Position numbers and translations under genes: made by a program. Shown piece after piece: positions 35,250-42,836 of a stretch of DNA of 64,000 nt (the stretch's first letter is position 1; each line of letters starts with the position of its first letter). A model generated the notes under the pieces. The model saw only the letters and a program-made list of their open reading frames with translations, did not search any database and was not told the DNA's origin. This DNA comes from Paenibacillus oralis (lineage in GTDB: Bacteria > Bacillota > Bacilli > Paenibacillales > Paenibacillaceae): NCBI RefSeq assembly GCF_003863965.1, contig NZ_RRCN01000001.1:4546304-4610303 (forward strand). Reading direction: 5' to 3'.

Positions 35250-36818
35250 ATGAAACGATACTTTGAGAAGGCGCAAAAATTCGGCAAGTCCTTCATGCTT
35301 CCCATTGCGGTACTGCCAGCTGCCGGTCTTTTGTTAGGCATCGGCGGCGCATTATCGAATCCAAATACGATTAGCTCGTATCCGCTTCTGCAAATCACCT
35401 GGCTGCAGCAGATTTTTACCGTGATGAGCAGTGCCGGAAGCATTGTGTTCGATAATCTCGCCTTGATCTTCGCCATCGGCGTTGCCGTGGGGATGGCAAG
35501 AGCGGATAAAGGAACAGCGGGTTTGGCAGCGGGTCTGTCCTACCTGGTTATGAATGCCTCGATCCATGCGATGTTGATCAATACCGGGAAGCTTGCCGCG
35601 GACAACCTGGCAGGTGCGGGACAGGGCATGGTGCTGGGAATTCAAACCTTACAGACAGGGGTTCTGGGAGGAATTGTTGTCGGATTGGTCACGGCGTGGC
35701 TGCATAACCGGTACAACAAAATAGAGCTTCCCCAGTTTCTTGGCTTTTTCGGAGGTTCCCGGTTTATTCCGATCGTTTCGTCCTTTGCGGCCATCTTCAT
35801 CGGCATTGCCTTATTTTTGGTCTGGCCGACAATCCAAATCGGTATAGCTAGCCTAGGCAGTCTGGTCGACAAAACCGGTTATATCGGAACGCTGTTTTAC
35901 GGATTTTTCTTGCGCATGCTTGGGCCTCTGGGGCTGCATCATATTTTCTACCTTCCATTCTGGCAAACCGGTTTGGGAGGAACCATGGAAGTAGCGGGCA
36001 AAGTATACGAAGGAACGCAGAATATCTTTTTTGCGCAATTGGGCGATCCCGCTACCGGGAAATACTTTATCGGGACATCCAGATTCATGTCAGGACGTTT
36101 TATCACGATGATGTTCGGTTTATTGGGTGCAGCACTGGCCATTTATCATACGGCTAAGCCTGAACGTAAAAAAGTGGTTGGCGGATTGATGTTGTCTGCC
36201 GCGCTCACTTCATTTTTAACAGGGATTACAGAGCCTTTGGAATTCTCTTTCTTGTTTGTAGCTCCCATCCTGTACGTGATTCATGCCGCATTTGACGGGT
36301 TTGCTTTTATGCTGGCGCATATTTTCGAAATTACCATCGGCCAGACGTTCTCCGGCGGATTGATTGACTTTATCCTGTTCGGAATGCTGCAGGGCAATGA
36401 GAAAACCAACTGGATACTGGTGCCGATCATCGGTGTAATATGGTTCCTTCTGTATTATTTCACGTTCCGGATTTTGATCGTTAAACTGAATTTGAAAACG
36501 TTAGGGCGTGAAGATGAAGCAGTGGCTGATTCGGAGGCAGCAGCTCCAGGTAACAGCGGTACTTCATCGCCGCCCGGAGAATCCAGATCGGCCGCCATAT
36601 TGAACGCGCTTGGCGGTACGGAAAATATTACGGACCTGGATTGCTGCGCTACGCGGCTGCGGGTTTCGGTCATCGATAAGGATAAGGTGCAAAAGGACGC
36701 ATTTAAAGCTACAGGAGCTAAAGGTGTTGTATTTGTCGGGAACGGAGTGCAGGTGATTTACGGACCTCAGGTCACGGTAATCAAGAATGAAATTGAAGAA
36801 TATTTGGAAACGGAGTAA
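35250..36818 (+). CDS. PTS EIICB sugar permease (glucose/GlcNAc superfamily)
   Basis: Phosphotransferase permease of 522 residues: an EIIC domain with about ten membrane segments (residues 1-420), a Ser/Pro/Gly-rich linker and an EIIB domain (about 440-522) with the phosphorylation site DLDCCATRLRV (second cysteine, Cys466). No EIIA domain is fused, so a separate EIIA is needed. The sugar is imported and phosphorylated at C6. The next gene, overlapping by one base, is nanE, so the sugar is probably N-acetylmannosamine or a sugar leading to ManNAc-6-phosphate; GlcNAc-type EIICs share this layout. The start at 35250 follows AGAAAGGTGG. Probable regulator: the RpiR protein at 37601. Confidence 0.9.
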   Translation: MKRYFEKAQKFGKSFMLPIAVLPAAGLLLGIGGALSNPNTISSYPLLQITWLQQIFTVMSSAGSIVFDNLALIFAIGVAVGMARADKGTAGLAAGLSYLVMNASIHAMLINTGKLAADNLAGAGQGMVLGIQTLQTGVLGGIVVGLVTAWLHNRYNKIELPQFLGFFGGSRFIPIVSSFAAIFIGIALFLVWPTIQIGIASLGSLVDKTGYIGTLFYGFFLRMLGPLGLHHIFYLPFWQTGLGGTMEVAGKVYEGTQNIFFAQLGDPATGKYFIGTSRFMSGRFITMMFGLLGAALAIYHTAKPERKKVVGGLMLSAALTSFLTGITEPLEFSFLFVAPILYVIHAAFDGFAFMLAHIFEITIGQTFSGGLIDFILFGMLQGNEKTNWILVPIIGVIWFLLYYFTFRILIVKLNLKTLGREDEAVADSEAAAPGNSGTSSPPGESRSAAILNALGGTENITDLDCCATRLRVSVIDKDKVQKDAFKATGAKGVVFVGNGVQVIYGPQVTVIKNEIEEYLETE

Positions 36819-37543
36819 TGGCAATGAATGACTTGGAAAGACTGGGATTAAAAGGCGGTCTCGTTGTATCGTGTCAGGCATTGGAGCATGAACCCCTTCA
36901 CAGTCCGTATATCATGGGCAGAATGGCGGCAGCGGCCAAAGAAGGCGGGGCCATTGGGATTCGGGCCAACACGGCAACGGATATCAAAGAAATTAAAGAG
37001 CAGGTTGATCTGCCCGTCATTGGAATTGTAAAAAGAAACTATGGAACCAATCCGGTGTTCATCACCCCGACGATGCGTGAAATAGACGAATTAGCCGAAG
37101 TTCAGGCGGAGGTCGTGGCCTTGGATGCAACGCTCCGTCCAAGACCGGACGGCAAGACATTAAAGGAGTTTGTCGGCGAGATCCGCAGTAAATATCCGGG
37201 GCTTCTGTTGATGGCAGACATCTCGACAACAGCTGAAGCGGTGTATGCGGAACAACTTGGTTTTGATTTGATATCTTCGACTTTAGTCGGGTATACAGAG
37301 GAGACAGCCGGAAGTAAACTGTACGATCATGATTTTGCCATATTAAAAGATATCGTGTCCCATGTGAAGACTCCGGTTGTGGCGGAAGGAAACATCATGA
37401 CGCCGGAGATGGCGGCAAGCTGCCTGAAAGCAGGAGTATATTGTGTTGTCGTTGGCGGAGCCATCACCCGTCCGCAGCAGATTACGGAACGTTTTGTATC
37501 GGAGATTGCAAAATTAAAGCATCCGGAATCCTCCACAAAATAA
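36818..37543 (+). CDS. nanE: N-acetylmannosamine-6-phosphate 2-epimerase NanE
   Basis: Converts ManNAc-6-phosphate to GlcNAc-6-phosphate in the cytoplasm; 241 residues, TIM barrel. Recognisable segments are GGLVVSCQALEHEPLHSP near the start, GIVKRNYG with the catalytic lysine, VALDATLRPRPDG, MADISTTAEA and VVAEGNIMTPEMA. The ATG overlaps the PTS stop codon as TAATG, so the two are translationally coupled; a second ATG two codons later is also possible. GlcNAc-6-phosphate would enter glycolysis through NagA and NagB, which are not in the window. No sialate lyase (nanA) is nearby, which favours ManNAc over sialic acid as the imported sugar. Confidence 0.93.
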   Translation: MAMNDLERLGLKGGLVVSCQALEHEPLHSPYIMGRMAAAAKEGGAIGIRANTATDIKEIKEQVDLPVIGIVKRNYGTNPVFITPTMREIDELAEVQAEVVALDATLRPRPDGKTLKEFVGEIRSKYPGLLLMADISTTAEAVYAEQLGFDLISSTLVGYTEETAGSKLYDHDFAILKDIVSHVKTPVVAEGNIMTPEMAASCLKAGVYCVVVGGAITRPQQITERFVSEIAKLKHPESSTK

Positions 37544-37556
37544 TATTTTTGCAAAA

Positions 37557-37602
37557 GAGCGAGTATCGGCGGCCGGATGTCTGCCAATACTCGCTCGTTT
37601 TT
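37557..37602. terminator. Bidirectional terminator between nanE and the RpiR gene
   Basis: Stem GAGCGAGTATCGGC / GCCAATACTCGCTC (one mismatch), with A-rich sequence on the left and five T on the right; it serves both convergent genes. Confidence 0.85.
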
Positions 37603-38404
37603 ATTCCGCTGAATACAACGCCTGCAGCGTCTGCCGCCGTGCTTTCAGTAAATTTTCGTCTTCAAGCAAGAGAAGAGACATAACGTCCAAAATATAAATG
37701 ATGGCAAGTTGGCTGTTGATGAAATTCACATCTCCCGATCGTCCAATATCCGGAGTAAATAGACAAATATCCGAAACTTCGGAGAGGGGGGTATGGTCAA
37801 AGTTGGTGATTCCGATGACTTTGGCGCCTCTTTTTCTGGCCTGATTCAAAGCATGACTTACCTCTGTCGTACGTCCCGAGTTGGACAATCCAATCACAAC
37901 ATCATCTTTCCCGAGAAGGGAGGCGCTCATCGTCATCATATGTGAATCCGTTACAGCATCGACCACGAGATTCATCCGGGTTAGTCTGTATTTAAATTCC
38001 AGGGCGGAGAGGCCGGAGCTGCCCAGTCCGTAAACATAGATTCTGCGGGATTCCTTAATCAGCTCAACAACCTCTTCAATTCTTTCGGTATCCAGCATTT
38101 CGGCTGTCGCATTTACGATATCATTGTACAGATTTTGCGTTTTGATAAAAATATCCGTATCATTACGAGGCTTTTGGGCTTCCCGGTTCAGCAGAATTTT
38201 GAAGTCGACAAACGTGTCGCAGCCTACTTTCTTGCAAAAACGGGTAATTGTTGACGTTGAAGTATTTGTATACGAGGCCAAATCCTTAATATTGATATTG
38301 TTAATGGATTGCCGATTGCGTATGACGTAATCGGCAATCTCTTTTTCCTTGGCTGAAAATCGTTGATATTCAAGCTGCAGTATGTCAATGACACTGGTCG
38401 ACAT
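37601..38404 (-). CDS. RpiR-family regulator (HTH plus SIS domain)
   Basis: Repressor of 267 residues: an N-terminal RpiR helix-turn-helix (KEKEIADYVIRNRQS, then DLASYTNTSTSTITRFCKKVG) and a C-terminal SIS domain that binds phosphosugars (YVYGLGSSGLSALEFKYRL, IGLSNSGRTTEV). The start at 38404 is chosen because a GAGG element lies about ten bases upstream, whereas the in-frame ATG seven codons earlier lacks one. It is convergent with the PTS-nanE operon; operators of its type overlap the PTS promoter. The ligand is probably ManNAc-6-phosphate or GlcNAc-6-phosphate, by analogy with MurR/NanR of this family. Confidence 0.88.
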   Translation of the reverse strand: MSTSVIDILQLEYQRFSAKEKEIADYVIRNRQSINNINIKDLASYTNTSTSTITRFCKKVGCDTFVDFKILLNREAQKPRNDTDIFIKTQNLYNDIVNATAEMLDTERIEEVVELIKESRRIYVYGLGSSGLSALEFKYRLTRMNLVVDAVTDSHMMTMSASLLGKDDVVIGLSNSGRTTEVSHALNQARKRGAKVIGITNFDHTPLSEVSDICLFTPDIGRSGDVNFINSQLAIIYILDVMSLLLLEDENLLKARRQTLQALYSAE

Positions 38405-38518
38405 CACAAAAAGCCTCATTTCCATTAGGATGGTATATTATCCATTTTAACAGTATGTTTCCGTGAAAACAAAAGAGAATAAAAAGGATTGAAGCATCCG
38501 AAAAGATCATATATAATT

Positions 38519-38552
38519 AAATTCATCATACCAATATATAAATTTATCATAC
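38519..38552 (+). promoter_or_regulatory. 13-bp direct repeat upstream of sulfatase S4
   Basis: AAATTCATCATAC (38519-38531) and AAATTTATCATAC (38540-38552) are repeated in the same orientation 21 bases apart, two helical turns. They are good candidates for tandem regulator sites; TATGAT half-sites occur in GntR/FadR operators, and such a regulator lies at 41555. Confidence 0.5.
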
Positions 38553-38637
38553 AAATTCAAAGGGGGTGATTGTTCACGGTTGATGTTATATTTATTGGCT
38601 TGAAATTTTGCGGTTAGATTTTGGAGGAGGACATAAA

Positions 38638-40125
38638 GTGAGAGAAAACAACAGTAATAGAAAGAAAAATGTTTTATTGATCACGGTGGATCAGTGGCCG
38701 GGAAGTTTAATGGGAAGTCAAGGCAGAGACGACTTTTTTTCGCCTACACTTGATGAGTTGGCCAAAGTCGGGGTGATTTTTGGTAACGCATACAGTCCAA
38801 CGCCGGTTTGTATTCCGGCCCGGCGGGAGATCATGACAGGAACAAGTTCAAGAACACATGGGGATAGGACGTTTAACGAATTTCTAAAAATGCCGGAGGT
38901 TCCTACGCTTCCCGAAGCTTTTAAAAACAACGGCTATCAAACGTATGCCGTCGGAAAATTGCATGTGTATCCGCAAAGAGCGCGGATCGGATTCGATGAT
39001 GTCATTTTAAATGAAGAAGGGAGAAAGGTTAACTTTCCCCATGAGATGAGGGAGGATGATTACACAAGGTTTATCAACAGGAAGGGATACGCAGGATTGG
39101 ATTTTGCCCATGGCATGTCAAACAATAATTATATAACGAGACCATGGCACTTGCCGGAGGAGTTGCACCAGACGAGCTGGACATCCAGGCAAATGTGCGA
39201 GCAAATTATCCGCAGAGATCCGACGAAGCCTGCTTTTTGGTACTGTGGGTTCACGGCACCGCATCCGCCGGTTGTTCCTCCCCAAGTTTTTATGGATATG
39301 TACAATGATGTGGATGTTGAGAGCCCCTATATCGGCGATTGGGCGAAGGATTCGGAAGCCGTCCCGTATCCTGTGAAGTATTACAGCAGTCTATACGACA
39401 TTAAAACGGAAAATTTACTTCGGCAAGCCAGAAAGGGGTTTTATGCATCCTGTACCCATATTGATTATTCCATTAGGTCGATCATAGGGACACTTCGAGA
39501 TGAGAAAGTTCTCGACAACACGATCATTGTCATTACATCCGATCATGGAGAGATGCTGGGCAATCACAACTTATGGGGAAAAAATCTCTTTTATGAAGAT
39601 GCCGCTAAAGTTCCTTTAATTATCGTGCCTACCATAGATCATGGAGACTGGGGATTTAATACAACCGATGACCGTTTGGTGGAATTGAAAGATATTATGC
39701 CAACATTGCTTGATATGTGCAATCTCCCAATACCGGAAACGGTGGAAGGAATATCCTTGCTAAATAAAAATAACAAGAGAGAGTACGTCTACGGAGAGCT
39801 TTGGGAAGATGACCGGGCTACGAGGATGATCCGCACAGAACAATTTAAACTCATTTACTACGCTGTCGGGAATCAGTTTCAGTTGTTTGATATGGTCCAT
39901 GATCCCCAAGAAATGGTGGATCTATCCGGAAACGCCCAGTATAAGAACGTAAAAGAAGAACTGACGGATATTTTAATATCGCATTTATATGGCAATGATG
40001 TTGAGTGGTTGGAAGACGGAAAACTGATAGGAAAACCGTCCAAATCATTCGAATATAAACCCGTTCAAGACAACTGCGGTATTTTAAGCAACCGCGATTT
40101 ACTGTTGCAGCGTGGAATTCGATAA
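38638..40125 (+). CDS. Type I sulfatase S4 (Cys-type, cytoplasmic)
   Basis: Sulfatase of 495 residues, distinct from the others. The signature is CIPAR with Cys58 in TPVCIPARREIMTGT; the first metal site is TVDQWPG and the second ITSDHGEMLGNHNLWGK. The order and the TFPSDHGEMLGDH-like segment resemble choline-sulfatase/arylsulfatase-type enzymes. It has no signal peptide. The start is GTG 38638 behind TTGGAGGAGG. It is followed after 17 bases by an ACS-type MFS carrier and then a GntR/FadR regulator, suggesting an imported anionic sulfated sugar such as a uronate. The local base composition is more AT-rich than that of the other sulfatase genes, hinting at separate acquisition. Confidence 0.9.
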   Translation: MRENNSNRKKNVLLITVDQWPGSLMGSQGRDDFFSPTLDELAKVGVIFGNAYSPTPVCIPARREIMTGTSSRTHGDRTFNEFLKMPEVPTLPEAFKNNGYQTYAVGKLHVYPQRARIGFDDVILNEEGRKVNFPHEMREDDYTRFINRKGYAGLDFAHGMSNNNYITRPWHLPEELHQTSWTSRQMCEQIIRRDPTKPAFWYCGFTAPHPPVVPPQVFMDMYNDVDVESPYIGDWAKDSEAVPYPVKYYSSLYDIKTENLLRQARKGFYASCTHIDYSIRSIIGTLRDEKVLDNTIIVITSDHGEMLGNHNLWGKNLFYEDAAKVPLIIVPTIDHGDWGFNTTDDRLVELKDIMPTLLDMCNLPIPETVEGISLLNKNNKREYVYGELWEDDRATRMIRTEQFKLIYYAVGNQFQLFDMVHDPQEMVDLSGNAQYKNVKEELTDILISHLYGNDVEWLEDGKLIGKPSKSFEYKPVQDNCGILSNRDLLLQRGIR

Positions 40126-40142
40126 TAAGCGGGAGGTTTAAA

Positions 40143-41453
40143 ATGAAGAATCTTCAAGTCAAAAGAAGCCATGTTCGCTGGACGATCATACTCATGTTAT
40201 TTATAGTTTCATCTCTAAATTACGCTGACCGGGCAGCCATCTCCATCGGCGCTCCATCCATGCAAAATGAACTTGGAATCAGTGCAGTCGCTTTAGGTTA
40301 TATATTTTCAGCTTTTTCATGGGCTTATGTCGGTGCCCAAATTCCGGGCGGATGGCTGCTTGATCGTTTTGGATCCAAAAAAATCTATTTCCTTAGTATT
40401 TTCTTCTGGTCGCTTTTTACTCTTTTTCAAGGATTCGTTGGATTTCTTGTAGGCGCTGCGTTGATTGTGACCCTTTTTATTTTAAGGTTTTTAACCGGGC
40501 TAGCGGAGGCGCCGGCCTATCCTGCCAATAGCCGGATCACGGCTTCCTGGTTTCCCACGAAAGAAAGGGGAACGGCAGCTTCGATTTTTTCTTCAGCCCA
40601 GTATGGAGCAACCGTTATCTTTTCCCCTCTTATGGCGTATGTTACGCAAACCTATGGTTGGAAAAGCAATTTCATCCTTATGGGAACGCTTGGAATCGTG
40701 TTAAGTATGGTTTGGCTGAAGTCGATCTATAGTCCAAAAGATCATCCGCGCATCAACAAGGCCGAGCTGGAATATATCGAGCAAGGGGGAGCCATGGTTG
40801 ATTTGGATACCAAAGCGACCTTGGAGAACAAAGAATCAAAATGGCCTTATATTCGAAAACTGCTAAAAAACCGGATGATGATGGGGATTTTTTTCGGGCA
40901 ATATTGCATTAATGTGATGACTTATTTTTTCCTGACCTGGTTTCCGATTTACTTGGTAAAAGATCGCGGCATGTCCATTCTGAAAGCGGGTTTTGTCGCT
41001 TCCTTACCGGCACTTTGCGGTTTTGCGGCGAGTATATTAAGCGGAATCTTTTCGGATTACTTGCTTAAGAAAGGATGTTCTTTAACCGTAGCCAGAAAGG
41101 TTCCTATCATAGCGGGTATGTTGATGTCCATGACGATCATCGGCTGTAATTATGTGAACTCGGAAGGCCTTGTTATTTTTCTGATGTCTTTAGCGTTTTT
41201 TGGAAAAGGATTCGGCGCGCTTGGCTGGTGTGTGGTTTCCGATGTTGCCCCCAAAGAGGCGCTTGGCATCAGCGGAGGTTTGTTAAATACGTTTGGAAAT
41301 ATTGCAGGAATTATCACGCCAATTGTAATCGGATACATTATTCAAGGAACGGGGTCCTTTAATTTAGCGCTTGTCTATGTAGGCATCCATGCTCTGGCGG
41401 CAATTTTATGTTATTTGCTGATCGTAGGCAGAATAGAGAGATTTAAATTATAG
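40143..41453 (+). CDS. MFS transporter, anion:cation symporter (ACS) family
   Basis: Major facilitator of 436 residues with 12 predicted segments. Early motifs, LNYADRAAISIGAPSMQNEL and GGWLLDRFGSKK, are those of the ACS family (GudP, ExuT, galactonate carriers), which import hexuronates, aldarates and related acids with a proton. It begins 17 bases after sulfatase S4 behind GGGAGG, so both are on one message. The substrate may be a sulfated or plain sugar acid; the family supports an anionic substrate, the sulfatase neighbour suggests the sulfate group. Confidence 0.88.
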   Translation: MKNLQVKRSHVRWTIILMLFIVSSLNYADRAAISIGAPSMQNELGISAVALGYIFSAFSWAYVGAQIPGGWLLDRFGSKKIYFLSIFFWSLFTLFQGFVGFLVGAALIVTLFILRFLTGLAEAPAYPANSRITASWFPTKERGTAASIFSSAQYGATVIFSPLMAYVTQTYGWKSNFILMGTLGIVLSMVWLKSIYSPKDHPRINKAELEYIEQGGAMVDLDTKATLENKESKWPYIRKLLKNRMMMGIFFGQYCINVMTYFFLTWFPIYLVKDRGMSILKAGFVASLPALCGFAASILSGIFSDYLLKKGCSLTVARKVPIIAGMLMSMTIIGCNYVNSEGLVIFLMSLAFFGKGFGALGWCVVSDVAPKEALGISGGLLNTFGNIAGIITPIVIGYIIQGTGSFNLALVYVGIHALAAILCYLLIVGRIERFKL

Positions 41454-41465
41454 GGGCCCTTGTTG

Positions 41466-41475
41466 TAAGCGCTTA
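41466..41475. promoter_or_regulatory. AAGCGCTT palindrome before the GntR gene
   Basis: TAAGCGCTTA is a perfect 10-bp palindrome just after the MFS stop codon, similar in core to the operators at 29.2-29.6 kb and possibly a cre site. Confidence 0.35.
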
Positions 41476-41554
41476 ATAGCCACTCCTATTCCCTCATTAA
41501 TGGTAAGATGTTATACTTGCATTATTATGAAAATATTATTAATGGGAGAACAAC

Positions 41555-42259
41555 ATGGCTGAACATGTTTCCGGTTCAGAAAAGGTTCCGTTTTCGAAGA
41601 TCTTATACAATTTTATCTTACAAAAAGATTATAAGAGCGGAGATAAACTTCCCACCGAACGGGAATTGTCGGAACATTTTGGCGTGGGGAGAGGTACGGT
41701 TCGCGAAGCGTTAAGCGGGTTGAAGGCCTTAGGGATCATCGAGGTTCGGCAAGGATCGGGATGTTACGTGAAGGAAATTAATTTGGCATCGCTTCTGCTT
41801 CCGATCCAGGGACAACTTTATAGTAAACGGATCCTTGTTGAAGAAATCATGGAAACAAGAGTGGCTATCGAGCTGGAAATTATTCGGCTGGCCATCAAAA
41901 GGGCAACGCCCATCATGCTGGACAAAATTGAATCTTACTTAACCTCGGTTGAGCAAGATTCCGCAGATGAAAAAAATTCAACAAAGTACAGCAGGCACTT
42001 TGCCTTTGAACAATTGTTAGCCGAAATGGCGGGAAACCGTATATTAATCATGATGCAAAGTTTAGTCCATGAGCTTTGGGGCGATATCACAAGCAAGGGC
42101 TGGCGCCGCAGAAGCATGGAAATTAGCCATCAAGAGCATATGGATATTTTCCGCAGCATCAAAAAAAGGGATTTGCCGTCTGCGCTCACAAAAATGGAAA
42201 ACCATCTGTTGTGGGGCGTAAAATACTTTGATGAAATGAATGATCCGACGCAAAGCTAA
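41555..42259 (+). CDS. GntR-family regulator, FadR subfamily
   Basis: Regulator of 234 residues with a winged helix N-terminus (YKSGDKLPTERELSEHFGVGRGTVREAL, seen as PTERELSEHFGVGRGTV) and an all-helical FCD ligand domain (ETRVAIELEIIRLAIKRA, then AFEQLLAEMAGNRIL). FadR-type regulators with FCD domains usually sense small carboxylic acids such as uronates, which fits the ACS carrier upstream. The start at 41555 has GGGAGAACAAC before it. It probably controls the S4-MFS operon through the direct repeats at 38519-38552. A group II intron remnant follows 17 bases after its stop. Confidence 0.88.
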   Translation: MAEHVSGSEKVPFSKILYNFILQKDYKSGDKLPTERELSEHFGVGRGTVREALSGLKALGIIEVRQGSGCYVKEINLASLLLPIQGQLYSKRILVEEIMETRVAIELEIIRLAIKRATPIMLDKIESYLTSVEQDSADEKNSTKYSRHFAFEQLLAEMAGNRILIMMQSLVHELWGDITSKGWRRRSMEISHQEHMDIFRSIKKRDLPSALTKMENHLLWGVKYFDEMNDPTQS

Positions 42260-42276
42260 TATTGTAAAACGATGGA

Positions 42277-42364
42277 GAGCCGGATCCGCCGAAAGGCGGA
42301 CGTCTGGTTCGGGGAAGGGCCTGGGTGTCAAACTATCCTCACGGATGGGGCGACCCAGGCCTAT
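42277..42364 (+). mobile_element. Group II intron 3' remnant: domains V and VI only
   Basis: Bases 42277-42310 are exactly 34 long and fold as a textbook domain V: GAGCCGGAT pairs with GTCTGGTTC (catalytic AGC triad at positions 2-4), CCGCC pairs with GGCGG around a GAAA tetraloop, and a two-base AC bulge separates the helices. Downstream, GGCCTGGGT pairs with ACCCAGGCC as the domain VI helix, ending CTAT, consistent with an intron 3' end. Neither a reverse transcriptase gene nor the 5' intron domains are present, since the GntR stop codon is 17 bases upstream. It is thus a 5'-truncated relic. Confidence 0.85.
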
Positions 42365-42768
42365 TCGGTTTTCGAGGTGACTTCATGGATTAGATCCAGT
42401 AGTTGTAGTAAAGCGATCGCCCACCCGAGCGCCCTTGCTTCCTATTCCAGCTTTCTTGGTCTATTGTTGAATGGAATAGTTGCAAAATGTACAGTTACTT
42501 ATCCGCAAATGCTGCCACAGCGCTTGTTTAAGTGTAAAACCTGCAATAACTCCGCCATCTTTTGAAGAAAAGGCAAAAATACGAGGAAATAGATGTATGA
42601 AATACAATTAAACGAATGATTAGGTAAATGGATATAAAGTTAGTTGTATGATTTGCAATTAATGGTCAGAGTAGGGCCGGTGAGTTATAAGTTAAGCGAC
42701 CGGCTCGGCCGAAAAAAGGTTTGAAAAAAGTTCAAACTTATTTTATCCGCGGCGGGTCTTTATAATTC

Positions 42769-42790
42769 TTATTGAAAGCGCATTCAATAA
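42769..42790 (+). promoter_or_regulatory. Palindromic operator upstream of sulfatase S5
   Basis: A 22-bp near-perfect palindrome with arms TTATTGAA and TTCAATAA around AGCGCA. It lies about 45 bases before the S5 start, in promoter position. AAGCGC in the centre links it to the LacI/CcpA type sites elsewhere. Confidence 0.55.
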
Positions 42791-42836
42791 AAATTGAAGA
42801 AAGCGCTGCTCTCAAAAACGAACGGGGGGAACACGG

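Larger units (their letters stand above)
42260..42836. other. 577-bp spacer after the GntR gene
   Basis: Contains the intron remnant (42277-42364), then about 350 bases without recognisable function, a GTTTGAA/TTCAAAC inverted repeat at 42719-42737, and the palindrome at 42769-42790 before S5. No protein-like frame. Confidence 0.6.

Noticed and set aside
42272..42565. 97-codon frame starting at the intron relic
   Set aside because: Its first third is structured intron RNA sequence; the rest has no recognisable protein features.
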